From Rhodanobacter thiooxydans (GTDB taxonomy: Bacteria; Pseudomonadota; Gammaproteobacteria; Xanthomonadales; Rhodanobacteraceae): DNA of 64,000 nucleotides. The translations under genes and the position numbers were made by a program. The DNA lies in NCBI RefSeq assembly GCF_021545845.1, contig NZ_CP088923.1:3720001-3784000 (forward strand). Reading direction: 5' to 3'. Every line of letters begins with the position of its first letter. Positions within the stretch are counted from its first letter, which is position 1. The notes under the pieces are model-generated. The model made no database searches. It worked only from the letters and a program-made list of their open reading frames with translations, and had not been told where the DNA came from. Shown here piece after piece: positions 27,961 through 37,119 of the stretch.

Positions 27961-28799
27961 TCACCCACTCACTAGTGACGCCCCGTAGGAGCCCGCTCGC
28001 GGGCGATGCTTTTGCTCTCACGAATCCCGAATCCCATATCCCAAATCCCGACCCCAAGAGCATCGCCCGCAAGCGGGCTCCTACGACAGCTTGGTGTCTG
28101 TTCGTGCTCGCCTGGCTCGTCGCCTCCGGTGGCATCGCCCGCGCGGAGCAGCCACCCACCCTGTCGCCCGTCAGGACGGCCGCTGCGGCGAACCTCGTCG
28201 ACATCCGCATGCTGGTGCCGGACATCGCCGAAGACATCAAGTACGCTGGCCACAACAACTTCGTGGGTGCGCCGGTCGATGGCTACCTGGCACCGAAGTG
28301 CCTGCTGCTGCGCCCGGTCGCCGAAGCGCTGGCGCGGGTCGAGCGCGAGCTGCGCACGCAGCAGCTGCGCCTGAAGATCTGGGACTGCTATCGCCCGGCC
28401 CGCGCCGTGGCGCATTTCGTGCGCTGGGCGCACGACCTCAACGACCAGCGTACCAAGCCGCAGCACTATCCCACGCTGGACAAGTCGAAACTGCTCGGCG
28501 ATTACATCGCACCGGTCTCCGGCCACAGCCGCGGCGCCACCGCCGACCTCACCCTGCAGCGCTGCGCCGCCGACGGCACGCACTGCACGCCGCTGGACAT
28601 GGGCACCGATTTCGACTTCTTCGACGTGCGCGCGCACACCGATGCGCCCGGCATCACTGCCGCGCAGCATGCGAACCGTCTGCTGCTGCGCGATGCAATG
28701 GAGCGCGAGGGTTTCCGCAACTATGCGCTGGAGTGGTGGCATTACACGCTAACGCCGGAACCCACGCCGCACACGCTGTACGACGTGCCGGTGCAATGA
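27957..28799 (+). CDS. ddpX: D-Ala-D-Ala dipeptidase, VanX/DdpX family (M15D)
   Basis: 280 residues from ATG 27957, overlapping the previous stop. Zinc site SGHSRGATADLTL (SxHxxGxAxD) and catalytic EWWHY; YRPARAVAHFVRWA is also typical. VanX/DdpX enzymes split D-Ala-D-Ala, letting cells feed on it or removing it during glycopeptide resistance; no vanHA partners are present, so a catabolic role fits. Residues about 10-43 are encoded by a REP element (27985-28084) inserted in frame between the start and the hydrophobic signal segment WCLFVLAWLVASGGIARA. Confidence 0.9.
   Translation: MITHSLVTPRRSPLAGDAFALTNPESHIPNPDPKSIARKRAPTTAWCLFVLAWLVASGGIARAEQPPTLSPVRTAAAANLVDIRMLVPDIAEDIKYAGHNNFVGAPVDGYLAPKCLLLRPVAEALARVERELRTQQLRLKIWDCYRPARAVAHFVRWAHDLNDQRTKPQHYPTLDKSKLLGDYIAPVSGHSRGATADLTLQRCAADGTHCTPLDMGTDFDFFDVRAHTDAPGITAAQHANRLLLRDAMEREGFRNYALEWWHYTLTPEPTPHTLYDVPVQ
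27985..28084. repeat. GTAGGAGCCCGC REP pair, copy 1 (within ddpX)
   Basis: GTAGGAGCCCGCTCGCGGGC at the left and GCCCGCAAGCGGGCTCCTAC at the right, in inverted orientation around about 60 bases. Other copies: 43443-43534, 47233-47341, 52757-52842. Read through in frame by ddpX. Confidence 0.92.
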
Positions 28800-28818
28800 C
28801 GCCGTACCCATCGAAACT

Positions 28819-28923
28819 CCCCTCTCCCCGTGGGAGAGGGGTCGGGGGAGAGGGTCCGGGCGGAGCCGAGCACCGCGGCGATCCCGCACCCTCACCCCAA
28901 CCCCTCTCCCGACGGGAGAGGGG
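28819..28923. repeat. Paired C/G-palindrome repeat, copy 2
   Basis: Same organisation and spacer (GAGGGTCCGGGCGGAGC...) as 13941-14043. It lies between ddpX and the next hydrolase gene. Confidence 0.85.
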
Positions 28924-28950
28924 CTCAAACCAAAGGCACGGAGCCTTGCC

Positions 28951-30006
28951 ATGCGTCTCGCCACGATCTTCGTCTCGATGCTGTTCTGCGCCGGCAGCGC
29001 TGGCGCATCGACCGCCGATGCCATCCGCCACGCCGATCAGTTGATGCAGAAGTACGCCGGCGACGTGCCCGGCGCCTCGCTGCTGGTGCTCAAGGATGGC
29101 AAGCCGATCGTGCGCCGCGGCTACGGCCTGGCCAATCTCGAAGACCGCGAGCGCGCCACGCCGGCCACCAACTACCGGCTCGCCTCGGTGAGCAAGCAGT
29201 TCACCGCCGCGGCGATCCTGCTGCTGGTCGAGGACGGCCACCTCCACCTGGACGACCCGGTGCAGCGCTGGCTGCCCACGCTGCCGCAGACGACGGCCGC
29301 GGTCACGCTGCGCCAGCTGCTCGACCACACCGGCGGCCTGGTCGACTACGAGGACCTGATCCCGCCCGGCACCACCGCCCAGGTCAGCGACGACGACGTG
29401 CTGCGCCTGCTCTCCGCCACGCCGAGGACCTACTTCGCGCCGGGCAGTGCCTACCGCTACAGCAACTCCGGCTACGTGCTGCTCGGCCTGGTGGTGGAAC
29501 GCGCCTCCGGCATGAGCCTGCCGCTGTACCTCAAGCAGCGCATCTTCCGGCCGCTGCACATGGACCACACCCTGCTCTACGAGCACGGCAAGGGGCCGGA
29601 AGTGGCGGACCGCGCCTACGGCTACAGCGAGGAGCACGGCCACTGGACGCGCACCGACCAGAGCATCACCAGCGCCACCCGCGGCGACGGCGGCATCTAC
29701 TCCTCGATCGACGACCTGGCCAAGTGGGACGCCGCCCTGTACGACGACCGCCTGCTCAGCGCCGCCTCGCGGCGGCTGGCCTTCAGCCCGCACGTGAAGG
29801 TCACCGGCGAACCGTACCAGGCCAGCTACGGCTACGGCTGGCGCATCACCGGCGACACACTGTGGCACTCCGGCGAAAGCATCGGCTTCCGCAACGTGAT
29901 CGTGCGCTGGCCGCAGCAGCGCCTCACGGTGATCCTGCTCAGCAACCGCAACGACCCGGAGCCTTACCGCACCGCACTGGCGATCGCCGAGCCCTATCTG
30001 CATTGA
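28951..30006 (+). CDS. Exported serine beta-lactamase-family hydrolase
   Basis: 351 residues; signal peptide MRLATIFVSMLFCAGSAGAS. Penicillin-binding fold motifs: Ser79-x-x-Lys82 in RLASVSK, YSN in YRYSNSGY and HSGE in place of KTG. No DUF3471 tail, so it differs from the other hydrolase of the locus. DD-carboxypeptidase, D-aminopeptidase or esterase activity are all possible. Fourth hydrolase gene in a row in the murein-peptide arm. Confidence 0.85.
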   Translation: MRLATIFVSMLFCAGSAGASTADAIRHADQLMQKYAGDVPGASLLVLKDGKPIVRRGYGLANLEDRERATPATNYRLASVSKQFTAAAILLLVEDGHLHLDDPVQRWLPTLPQTTAAVTLRQLLDHTGGLVDYEDLIPPGTTAQVSDDDVLRLLSATPRTYFAPGSAYRYSNSGYVLLGLVVERASGMSLPLYLKQRIFRPLHMDHTLLYEHGKGPEVADRAYGYSEEHGHWTRTDQSITSATRGDGGIYSSIDDLAKWDAALYDDRLLSAASRRLAFSPHVKVTGEPYQASYGYGWRITGDTLWHSGESIGFRNVIVRWPQQRLTVILLSNRNDPEPYRTALAIAEPYLH

Positions 30007-30035
30007 CCGCTGCCATCACTTTCGCCCACCTTCAC

Positions 30036-30178
30036 CGTCATTCCAGCGAAAGCCGGAGACGCATTTCAACAGTCGTAGGCTGGTCATCCAGTGATATATG
30101 CGTGCGAAGCACACGAAATGGATTTTGAGTACTTCGCACGAGTCACCCGACTGGATTCCGGCGTTCGCCGGAATGACG
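30036..30178. repeat. Inverted repeat with CGTCATTCC ends
   Basis: CGTCATTCCAGCGAAAGCCGG at the left end and CCGGCGTTCGCCGGAATGACG at the right form imperfect inverted ends around about 100 bases. It resembles small non-autonomous dispersed elements of xanthomonads and fills the gap before the amidase gene. Confidence 0.75.
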
Positions 30179-30197
30179 AGCCATCAAGCCCAACGCC

Positions 30198-30968
30198 ATG
30201 TGCCCGACACTCCCTGCATTCCGCCTTCTGCACATCGTTGGCCTGCTGATCCCGCTCGCCCTGCTCGCCGCCTGCGCCCCGCTGCCGCCGCGCAACCCGC
30301 TGGCGACCTGGGTGCCATCGCCGAACCACGACATCCGTCGGCCGGTGCTGATCGTGCTGCACTACACACAGCAGCAGTCGGTGCAGCAGAGCCTGGACAC
30401 CCTGCGCTCGAGCAACAGCATGGGCCCGGTCAGCGCGCATTACCTGATCGGCGCCGACGGCCACATCTACCAGCTGGTGCCCGACCAGTGGCGCGCCTGG
30501 CAGGCCGGTCCGGGCCGCTGGGGCACCATCACCGACCTCAACTCCGCCTCGATCGGCATCGAGCTGGACAACGACGGTGCCACGCCGTTCGCCCAGCCGC
30601 AGATCGACGGCCTGCTGCGCCTGCTCGCCGACCTCACCACGCGGCTGCGCATCCCGCCCACCCAGATCATCGGTCATGAGGACCTCGCCCCCGGCCGCAA
30701 GGACGACCCCGGCCCGCTGTTCCCGTGGCAGCAGCTCGCCGCCGCCGGCTACGGCCGCTGGCCACAGGGCGAACTGGTCGAGCCGCCCGCCGGCTTCGAC
30801 CCGTGGATGGCGCTGGGCCTGGTCGGCTACCCGCTGGACGACCGCCCCGCTGCGGTGCGCGCGTTCCACCACCACTTCCGCGGCATGCAGGGCGACACGC
30901 TGGACGACGAAGACCTGCGCATCCTGTACAACCTGGCGCAGCGGATCGTGGGCGGCAGCGGGAACTGA
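30198..30968 (+). CDS. Lipoprotein N-acetylmuramoyl-L-alanine amidase (AmiD/AmpD-like, Amidase_2)
   Basis: 256 residues. Lipobox LLAAC with Cys26, so probably anchored in the outer membrane facing the periplasm. The Amidase_2 zinc site is His55 in VLHYTQ, then GHEDLAPGRKDDPGPLF with the second His and the Asp, and the substrate-shaping SAHYLIGADGHIYQLV. It cuts the MurNAc-L-Ala bond and releases stem peptides. A putative peptidoglycan-binding tail (AVRAFHHHFRG) ends it. Last gene of the rightward arm; supplies peptides for the other enzymes. Confidence 0.9.
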   Translation: MCPTLPAFRLLHIVGLLIPLALLAACAPLPPRNPLATWVPSPNHDIRRPVLIVLHYTQQQSVQQSLDTLRSSNSMGPVSAHYLIGADGHIYQLVPDQWRAWQAGPGRWGTITDLNSASIGIELDNDGATPFAQPQIDGLLRLLADLTTRLRIPPTQIIGHEDLAPGRKDDPGPLFPWQQLAAAGYGRWPQGELVEPPAGFDPWMALGLVGYPLDDRPAAVRAFHHHFRGMQGDTLDDEDLRILYNLAQRIVGGSGN

Positions 30969-30978
30969 GCCACCCCGG

Positions 30979-33900
30979 CTACACCTCCAGGCGGTCGTCC
31001 GGCCGCGCCACGATCGCGTACAGCGCCGGCATCAGGAACACGCTGATCAGCAGGCGGGTGAACAGGCCGCTGACGATGACCAGCGCGAACGGCCGCTGCG
31101 TGTCGGTGCCGACGCCGGTGGCCAGCGCCGCCGGCAGCAGGCCGAGCGCGGCCACCAGCGCGGTCATCATGATCGGACGCAGGCGCAGGATCGCGCCTTC
31201 GCGGATCGCCTCGGCCACGCCGACGCCGTTGCGGCGCAGCTCGTTGACGTAGGAGATGTACACCACCGCGGTCTGCACCGAGACGCCGAACAGCGCGAGG
31301 AAGCCGATGCCCGAGGACACCGAGAACGGCGTGCCGGTCAGCCACAGCGCGATGATGCCGCCGGCCGGCGCGGACAGCACCACGCCGAGCACGGTGATGA
31401 AGGGGAACTTGAAGTTGCTGTACAGCGCGAACAGCAGCAGGAAGATCAAACCCACGGTGAGCGGCACGATCAGGTTCAGCTGCGCGCGCGAAGCGGTGTA
31501 TTCCTTGTACTCGCCGCCCCAGTCCAGCCGGTAGCCCTGTTGCAGCTTCACCTTCGCGTCGACCTGGGCGATCGCATCCTCCACCGCGCCGGCCAGGTCG
31601 CGGCCTTCCACCGAGAACTGCACGCCGATGTAGCGCGAGTTGTCCTGCCGGTAGATGAAGGAGGCGCCGCTGGTCACCCGGATATCGGCGAATTCCTTCA
31701 GCGGCAGCTGCTGGCCGCCGGGCGTGGCCACCAGGATGTTGCCGATCGCCTCGGCGTTGTCGCGGAACGGCTGGTCCAGCCGCACGACCAGATCGAACTG
31801 CTTCTCGCCCTGGATCACCTGGGTGGCCACGTCGCCGCCGATCGCGGTCTGGATCAGACCGTTGATGTCGTCCACGTTCAGGCCGTAGCGGGCGATCACC
31901 GCGCGGTTGATGGTGATGCTGAGGCTGGGCTGGCCGAGCTCCTGCACCAGCGTCACGTCACGGATGCCGCGCACCTGTTCCAGCACGTGTTTGATCGCCT
32001 TGCCCTTCGCCTGCAGCGTGTTCAGATCGGTGCCGAACACCTTCACCGCCAGCGCGCTCTTCAGGCCGGTCTCGGCCTCGTCCACCGCGTCCTCGGCCGG
32101 CTGGGTGTAGTTGAAGCTGATGCCGGGGAAGACTTGCAGCTTGCGGTTGATCGCTGCGATCAGTTCGGCCTTGTCGTGGTACGCGCCCTTCCACTGCGCG
32201 TACGGCTTCAGGCCGACGTAGAACTCGACGTTGAAGAAGCCGGTGTGATCGGTGCCATCGTCGGGCCGGCCCAGCTCCGAGGCAACCGTGGTGACCTCGG
32301 GGAACGAGCGCAGGATGGCGCGGATCTGTGGCGCGATTTTCGCCGACTCGTCGAACGAGATGGTGTACGGCATGGTCGCGCGCACCCACAGCGCGCCCTC
32401 GTCCAGGTGCGGCATGAACTCCGCGCCGATGCGCGGCACCAGCAGCAGCGACAAGCCCAGCAGCAACGCCGAGACCGCCGTGGTCAGCCATGCCCGGGCG
32501 AGGCAGAAATCCAGACCCTTGGCATAGACCGACCTGATCGCCTCGAACATGCGGTTGCGCCGCTCGCGTACGCCCTTGCGCATCAGCCACGAACACAGCA
32601 CCGGCAGCAGCGTCAGCGTAACGGCGAGCGAGCCGACCAGCGCGAACACCATGGTGTCCGCCATCGGCTTGAACAGCGTGCCGGACGGCCCGGACAGCAC
32701 GTAGATCGGCAGGAAGCTGACCACGATCACCGCCACCGCGTAGAACAGCGGGCGGTCGACCTCCGCCGCCGCGTCGCGGATCACCTCGACGACGTTGAAC
32801 TTCGTGCCCGCGCGATCGGCGAGCTGGCGATGGATGTTCTCCACCATCACCACCGCCGCGTCGACCAGGATGCCGAAGTCGATCGCGCCGATCGACAGCA
32901 GGTTGGCCGAGGCGCCCTGCAGGTCCAGCCCGATGAAGGCGACCAGCAGGGACAGCGGGATGGTGACCGCCACGATCAGCCCGGTACGCACGTCGTACAG
33001 GAAGAAGATCAGCACCACCACGACCAGCAGCATGCCGCGCAGCAGGTTGTCCCTGACCACCTGGGTGGTGATCGTCACCAGGTCGCTGCGGTCGTAGAAC
33101 GGGTGGACCTTGATGTCCTTCGGCAGGATCTGCTCGTTGAGCTCCTGCGTCTTCGCCTCGACCCGCTGCAGCACGTCCTGGGTCTTCTCGCCGGTGCGCA
33201 GCGAGATCACCCCCTCGACCGCGTCGTTCTGCTTCTCGTAACCGAACAGGCCCAGCCGCGGCGCGATGCCGATGACCACGCGGCCGACGTCCTTGACCAG
33301 CACCGGATTGCCGTCGTGCACCGCCAGCACCACATTGCCGATGTCCTCCAGCGTGCGCAGCCGGCCCACGCCGCGCACGTAGTAGAACTGGCCACCCTGC
33401 GAATAGAAGCCGCCGCCGGCGTTGGCGTTGTTGGCGGCCAGCGCGGCCTGCACCTGCGTTGCGCTCAGGCCGACGCCGGCGAGTTTGGCCGGGTCGAGCA
33501 GCACCTGGTACTGCATCGTGCCGCCGCCGAAGCCGGAGTCGTCCGCCACGCCGGCGACCGCGCGGTACTGCGGCTCGACCACCCAGTCCTCGAACGTCTT
33601 CAGCTCCATCGGCGAACGGTCGGAGCTCTGCAGCACGTAGCGGTAGATCAGCCCCGACGGCGACGACAGCGGCGACACCGACGGCTTCACGCCGTCAGGA
33701 AGCTCGAGACCACCGAGCCGATTGAACACCTGCTGCCGCGCGAAATAGTTGCCGGTGCCGATGTCGAAGGTCAGCGTGACCACCGACAGGCCGTACAGCG
33801 AGATCGAGCGGACGTTGGCGGTCTTCGGGATACCGGTCATGCCGCGCTCGGCCGGCACCGTGATCAGCCGCTCCACTTCCTCGGCGGTATGCCCCGGCCA

Positions 33901-34098
33901 CTGCGTGACGATCTCCACGCTGGGCGGCGACAGGTCGGGGTAGGCATCCACCGGCAGGCGGTGCAGCGCATGCACACCGGCGCCGATCAGCACCAGCACC
34001 AGCAAGGCGACCAGGAAGCGTTGCGCCAGCGAGGCACCGACGATGCGATTCATCAGCGAGGCCGCACGCGACGGCATGGGCGGCAGCGGGTCGCTCAT
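30979..34098 (-). CDS. czcA: Heavy-metal efflux RND pump (CzcA/CusA family)
   Basis: 1039 residues, the normal size for an HME-RND pump. Twelve-helix layout with two large periplasmic loops; the proton-relay acidic cluster is in TM4 (AIDFGILVDAAVVMVEN). RLDWGGEYKEY and QGASANLLSIGAIDFG are family landmarks. Drives divalent or monovalent metal export across the envelope. Start overlaps the adaptor stop by ATGA. The metal (Co/Zn/Cd versus Cu/Ag) is not certain from sequence. Confidence 0.92.
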   Translation of the reverse strand: MSDPLPPMPSRAASLMNRIVGASLAQRFLVALLVLVLIGAGVHALHRLPVDAYPDLSPPSVEIVTQWPGHTAEEVERLITVPAERGMTGIPKTANVRSISLYGLSVVTLTFDIGTGNYFARQQVFNRLGGLELPDGVKPSVSPLSSPSGLIYRYVLQSSDRSPMELKTFEDWVVEPQYRAVAGVADDSGFGGGTMQYQVLLDPAKLAGVGLSATQVQAALAANNANAGGGFYSQGGQFYYVRGVGRLRTLEDIGNVVLAVHDGNPVLVKDVGRVVIGIAPRLGLFGYEKQNDAVEGVISLRTGEKTQDVLQRVEAKTQELNEQILPKDIKVHPFYDRSDLVTITTQVVRDNLLRGMLLVVVVLIFFLYDVRTGLIVAVTIPLSLLVAFIGLDLQGASANLLSIGAIDFGILVDAAVVMVENIHRQLADRAGTKFNVVEVIRDAAAEVDRPLFYAVAVIVVSFLPIYVLSGPSGTLFKPMADTMVFALVGSLAVTLTLLPVLCSWLMRKGVRERRNRMFEAIRSVYAKGLDFCLARAWLTTAVSALLLGLSLLLVPRIGAEFMPHLDEGALWVRATMPYTISFDESAKIAPQIRAILRSFPEVTTVASELGRPDDGTDHTGFFNVEFYVGLKPYAQWKGAYHDKAELIAAINRKLQVFPGISFNYTQPAEDAVDEAETGLKSALAVKVFGTDLNTLQAKGKAIKHVLEQVRGIRDVTLVQELGQPSLSITINRAVIARYGLNVDDINGLIQTAIGGDVATQVIQGEKQFDLVVRLDQPFRDNAEAIGNILVATPGGQQLPLKEFADIRVTSGASFIYRQDNSRYIGVQFSVEGRDLAGAVEDAIAQVDAKVKLQQGYRLDWGGEYKEYTASRAQLNLIVPLTVGLIFLLLFALYSNFKFPFITVLGVVLSAPAGGIIALWLTGTPFSVSSGIGFLALFGVSVQTAVVYISYVNELRRNGVGVAEAIREGAILRLRPIMMTALVAALGLLPAALATGVGTDTQRPFALVIVSGLFTRLLISVFLMPALYAIVARPDDRLEV

Positions 34099-35267
34099 TG
34101 GTTCTGCATGAACTGCACGAAGATGCCGCCGTCGACCACGATTCGGTCGCCCGGCCTGAGGCCGTCGCTGACCAGGTAGTCGTCACCCGTGCGCGAACCC
34201 GTCGTGACGTGCCGCCGCGCGAAGCTGCCGTCGGCCTGGGCGAGATAGACGAACGGCAGGTTGTCGTCGTCGCGCAGCAGCGCCGACGCCGGAACCAGCA
34301 GGCCCTTGCTGGCCTGGCGCGACTGGATCCGCACGCGCACGTACATCTGTTTGCGCAGCGCGCCCTGCGGGTTCGGCACCACGATGCGCGCGGCAATCGC
34401 ACGAGTGTTCGGGTTCACCACCGCGGCGATGTTGTCCAGCGTGCCCGCCAGCTCGCCACCCGCTGCAGCCTCGGCCTGCGCCGGGTCGCCGACCCGGATT
34501 CCGGCAAGCTCCGCTGCCGTCACCTGCGCCATCACCCACACCTTGGACAGGTCGGCCACGGTGAAGCACGGCGTCGTGCCCGCCTGCAACAGCTGCCCGG
34601 GGCTGATCAGCTTTTCCACCACGGTACCGGCGACCGGTGCGCGGATGATGCCCTGCGTGCGCGCCACCGTGCGGCCGGACTGGATCGCCTCGATCGTGCC
34701 GGCGTCGACATGCAGCGCCACCAGCGCCTGCAACGCTGCATCGCGGTCGGCTTCGGCGCTGGCGGCGTCGGTCTGCGCCTGCTCGGCCTCGCGCCGCGAT
34801 ACGCCTTGGTGCTGCAGCAGGTCCTGGTCGGTGTCGGCCAATTTGCGGGCGTTGCGCGCACTGGCCAGTGCCTTGCGATAGGCGCCGATCGCGGCGGCGA
34901 AGTCCGGCGAGTCCACCAGCGCCAGCGGCTGGCCCTGGTGCACCTGGTCGCCCGGCGCCACCAGCACGCGCAACACCGGTCCGGAGAACGGCGCGAGCAC
35001 GCCGGTCGCCTGGTCGTTGTCGAAATCCACCACGCCGGTGGTCTCGATCGCGCGATGGAAGCTGGCCGGCGCGACGGTGAACAGATGGATGCGCTGGCGC
35101 TGCGCCGGCGTCATCGTCACGTTCTGCGGCGTGTCGGATGCCGCAGCGTGTTGCGCTTCGGACCTGGAGGAACAGCCGGCCGCAGCAAGCACCGCGCCCA
35201 GCGCGAGCGCGAATGCCACAGGACGCCACGGTATCCGGCACGACGCCGAAGATGATCTACTTTTCAT
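34095..35267 (-). CDS. czcB: RND periplasmic adaptor lipoprotein (CzcB-like membrane fusion protein)
   Basis: 390 residues, lipobox LAAAGC. Lipoyl-like half-motifs PFSGPVLRVLVAPGDQVHQG and RAPVAGTVVEKLISPGQLL flank an alpha-hairpin (about 140-200); the C-terminal beta-barrel and proximal domains follow. Bridges pump and outer-membrane channel. ATG 35267 overlaps the end of the channel gene by 11 bases and the stop overlaps czcA. Confidence 0.9.
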   Translation of the reverse strand: MKSRSSSASCRIPWRPVAFALALGAVLAAAGCSSRSEAQHAAASDTPQNVTMTPAQRQRIHLFTVAPASFHRAIETTGVVDFDNDQATGVLAPFSGPVLRVLVAPGDQVHQGQPLALVDSPDFAAAIGAYRKALASARNARKLADTDQDLLQHQGVSRREAEQAQTDAASAEADRDAALQALVALHVDAGTIEAIQSGRTVARTQGIIRAPVAGTVVEKLISPGQLLQAGTTPCFTVADLSKVWVMAQVTAAELAGIRVGDPAQAEAAAGGELAGTLDNIAAVVNPNTRAIAARIVVPNPQGALRKQMYVRVRIQSRQASKGLLVPASALLRDDDNLPFVYLAQADGSFARRHVTTGSRTGDDYLVSDGLRPGDRIVVDGGIFVQFMQNQ

Positions 35268-36858
35268 CGCTGTCCCGGTCTGCCTTGGCGTGATCCGAAT
35301 CGGAGGGGCGTGGCTGCGTCGCTGCGGAATGGGCCTGCGCGCCGTCCGCGGCGTTCCACCAGCCACCGCCCAGCGCCTGGAACAGCGCCGCGGTGTCGGC
35401 GTAGCGGCTGGCCTGCGCCTGCACCAGCGCGATGCGCGCCTGCTGGTAGCCCTGCTCGGCACCGAGCAGCGACAGGTAGCCGGCATAGCCGTCCTTGTAC
35501 TGCCGCTGCGACAGATCCAGGGTGAGCTTCGCCGCCTGTGCGGCGCTGCTCGCCGCCTGCAGGCCTTCGGCGTCGTGCTGCAATGCGGCCAGCGTATCGG
35601 CCACATTCTGGAACGCCGTCAGCACCGTGCTGCGGTATTGCTCGGACGCCTGCACGTAGGCCGCCTTGGCGGCGCGTTCCTGGTGCAGCAGGCTGCCGCC
35701 GTGAAAAATCGGCGCGGCGATATCGGCACCGATGCCCCAGAAGCCCGTACCGCTCTTGAACACCTGGCCGATCGCCACCGCGGTGCTGCCCGCGTTCGCG
35801 GTCAATGAAACATTCGGCAACCGATTCGCGATCGCCACGCCGATATTGGCGCTGGCCGCATGCATGTTCGCCTCGGCCTGGCGCACGTCCGGACGCTGTG
35901 CCACCAGCCTGGATGGCAGGCTCAGCGGCAGTTGCTGCGGCAAGTGCAGGCTGGCCAGATCGAATGCCGGCGCCGGCGCCCCACTGGGCAACCGCCCGGC
36001 CAGCACCGCCAGCAAATCGTTCTGCTGATCCAGCCGGGTCAGCAACGGCGGCAGCGTGGCCTGCAGCTGGGCCAGCTGCGATTCCTGCGCGGCGAGATCG
36101 AGCCGGCCGGCATACCCCTTGGCCAGCTGGTAGCGCAGGATGTCCACCATTTTCGAGTCGATCGCGATCAGCTCGCGGCTCGCGGCGATCTGCTCCCGCA
36201 ACGAGGCCTGCTGCACGGCCGCCGCCACCACGTTGGTACTCAGCGTGATGCGGGCGGCGATCATCTGGAAACGCACGGACTGCTCCTGCGCCTGCAGCGA
36301 CTCCACCGTGCGCCGGTTCAGGCCGAACAGGTCCGGCGCATACGAAATGCTGAGCTGCGGAGTGAAGAAGCTGTACAGATACTCCTGGGGTACCACCGGA
36401 TAGTTCGGCCCGGGCGCAACCTGCTGTGATTGCTTCTGGCGGGTAGCCGAGAAGCCGGCGTTGACCGCGGGGTAGTAGGCACCGCGCTGCGCCCGGGCAT
36501 TCTCGTGCGCCACCGCCAACGCTGCCTGCGCGGCCTTCAGATCGGAGTTGTGCGCCAGCGATTGTTCGATCAGCGCATTGAGCTCGGCGGAATGGAACAG
36601 TGTCCACCACTGCGCGGGAATGTCGGCGTCCAGGACGAAGCGCTGCGGCTGCCCGCCCGCGACATCCGCACCGGCGGTGGTGGTCGGCAGCGGGGCGGCG
36701 GTCAGGCGGCCGACTGCGGGTGCGGCCGGCCGCTGAAAATCCGGCCCCACCGCGCACCCGGCGAGACCCAGCACGACGACAGCCGCAAGCAGACGCCACA
36801 ACGGCAACCACGCCGTGGATCGCAATGAGCGCGCTCGCCCGATCATCGCAGCCATCAT
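35257..36858 (-). CDS. czcC: RND outer-membrane channel lipoprotein (CzcC/NodT family)
   Basis: 533 residues from ATG 36858; ATG 36846 is an alternative just upstream of the signal peptide. Lipobox LGLAGC followed by AVGPDFQRP, the NodT-family N-terminus. Two TolC-like repeats: WWTLFHSAELNALIEQSLAHN, later QNDLLAVLAGRLP and LPSRLVAQRPDVRQAEANM. First gene of the czcCBA-like operon. The 261 bases upstream to trpE show no clear operator or terminator. Confidence 0.9.
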   Translation of the reverse strand: MMAAMIGRARSLRSTAWLPLWRLLAAVVVLGLAGCAVGPDFQRPAAPAVGRLTAAPLPTTTAGADVAGGQPQRFVLDADIPAQWWTLFHSAELNALIEQSLAHNSDLKAAQAALAVAHENARAQRGAYYPAVNAGFSATRQKQSQQVAPGPNYPVVPQEYLYSFFTPQLSISYAPDLFGLNRRTVESLQAQEQSVRFQMIAARITLSTNVVAAAVQQASLREQIAASRELIAIDSKMVDILRYQLAKGYAGRLDLAAQESQLAQLQATLPPLLTRLDQQNDLLAVLAGRLPSGAPAPAFDLASLHLPQQLPLSLPSRLVAQRPDVRQAEANMHAASANIGVAIANRLPNVSLTANAGSTAVAIGQVFKSGTGFWGIGADIAAPIFHGGSLLHQERAAKAAYVQASEQYRSTVLTAFQNVADTLAALQHDAEGLQAASSAAQAAKLTLDLSQRQYKDGYAGYLSLLGAEQGYQQARIALVQAQASRYADTAALFQALGGGWWNAADGAQAHSAATQPRPSDSDHAKADRDSDEK

Positions 36859-37119
36859 GTCGACGGTGCCGGCAAGCACTCGAACCACGGGTCGTTCATG
36901 CGGGCGCGTCTTGGCGAGAAGATCGGAGACGCAACGATATAACGTACCAATTCGCCGCAAAACCCTGCAAGAAATTGCGTTCAACGATGTGCTGGCAACC
37001 ACGGGGTCCGACGCGCAGGCCTGCTCGTCGAGTCGCACCTCGAACGTCGGAACAGCCGCGTACGGGCACACCGCCCGAACGAGTCGCAGGCTGGACGAAG
37101 CAGCCGGCGACAGCCGCGC

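Noticed and set aside
27957..28799. Glycopeptide-resistance (van) gene set around the VanX-like gene
   Set aside because: No vanH/vanA-type ligase or VanRS genes; the surroundings are catabolic peptidases.
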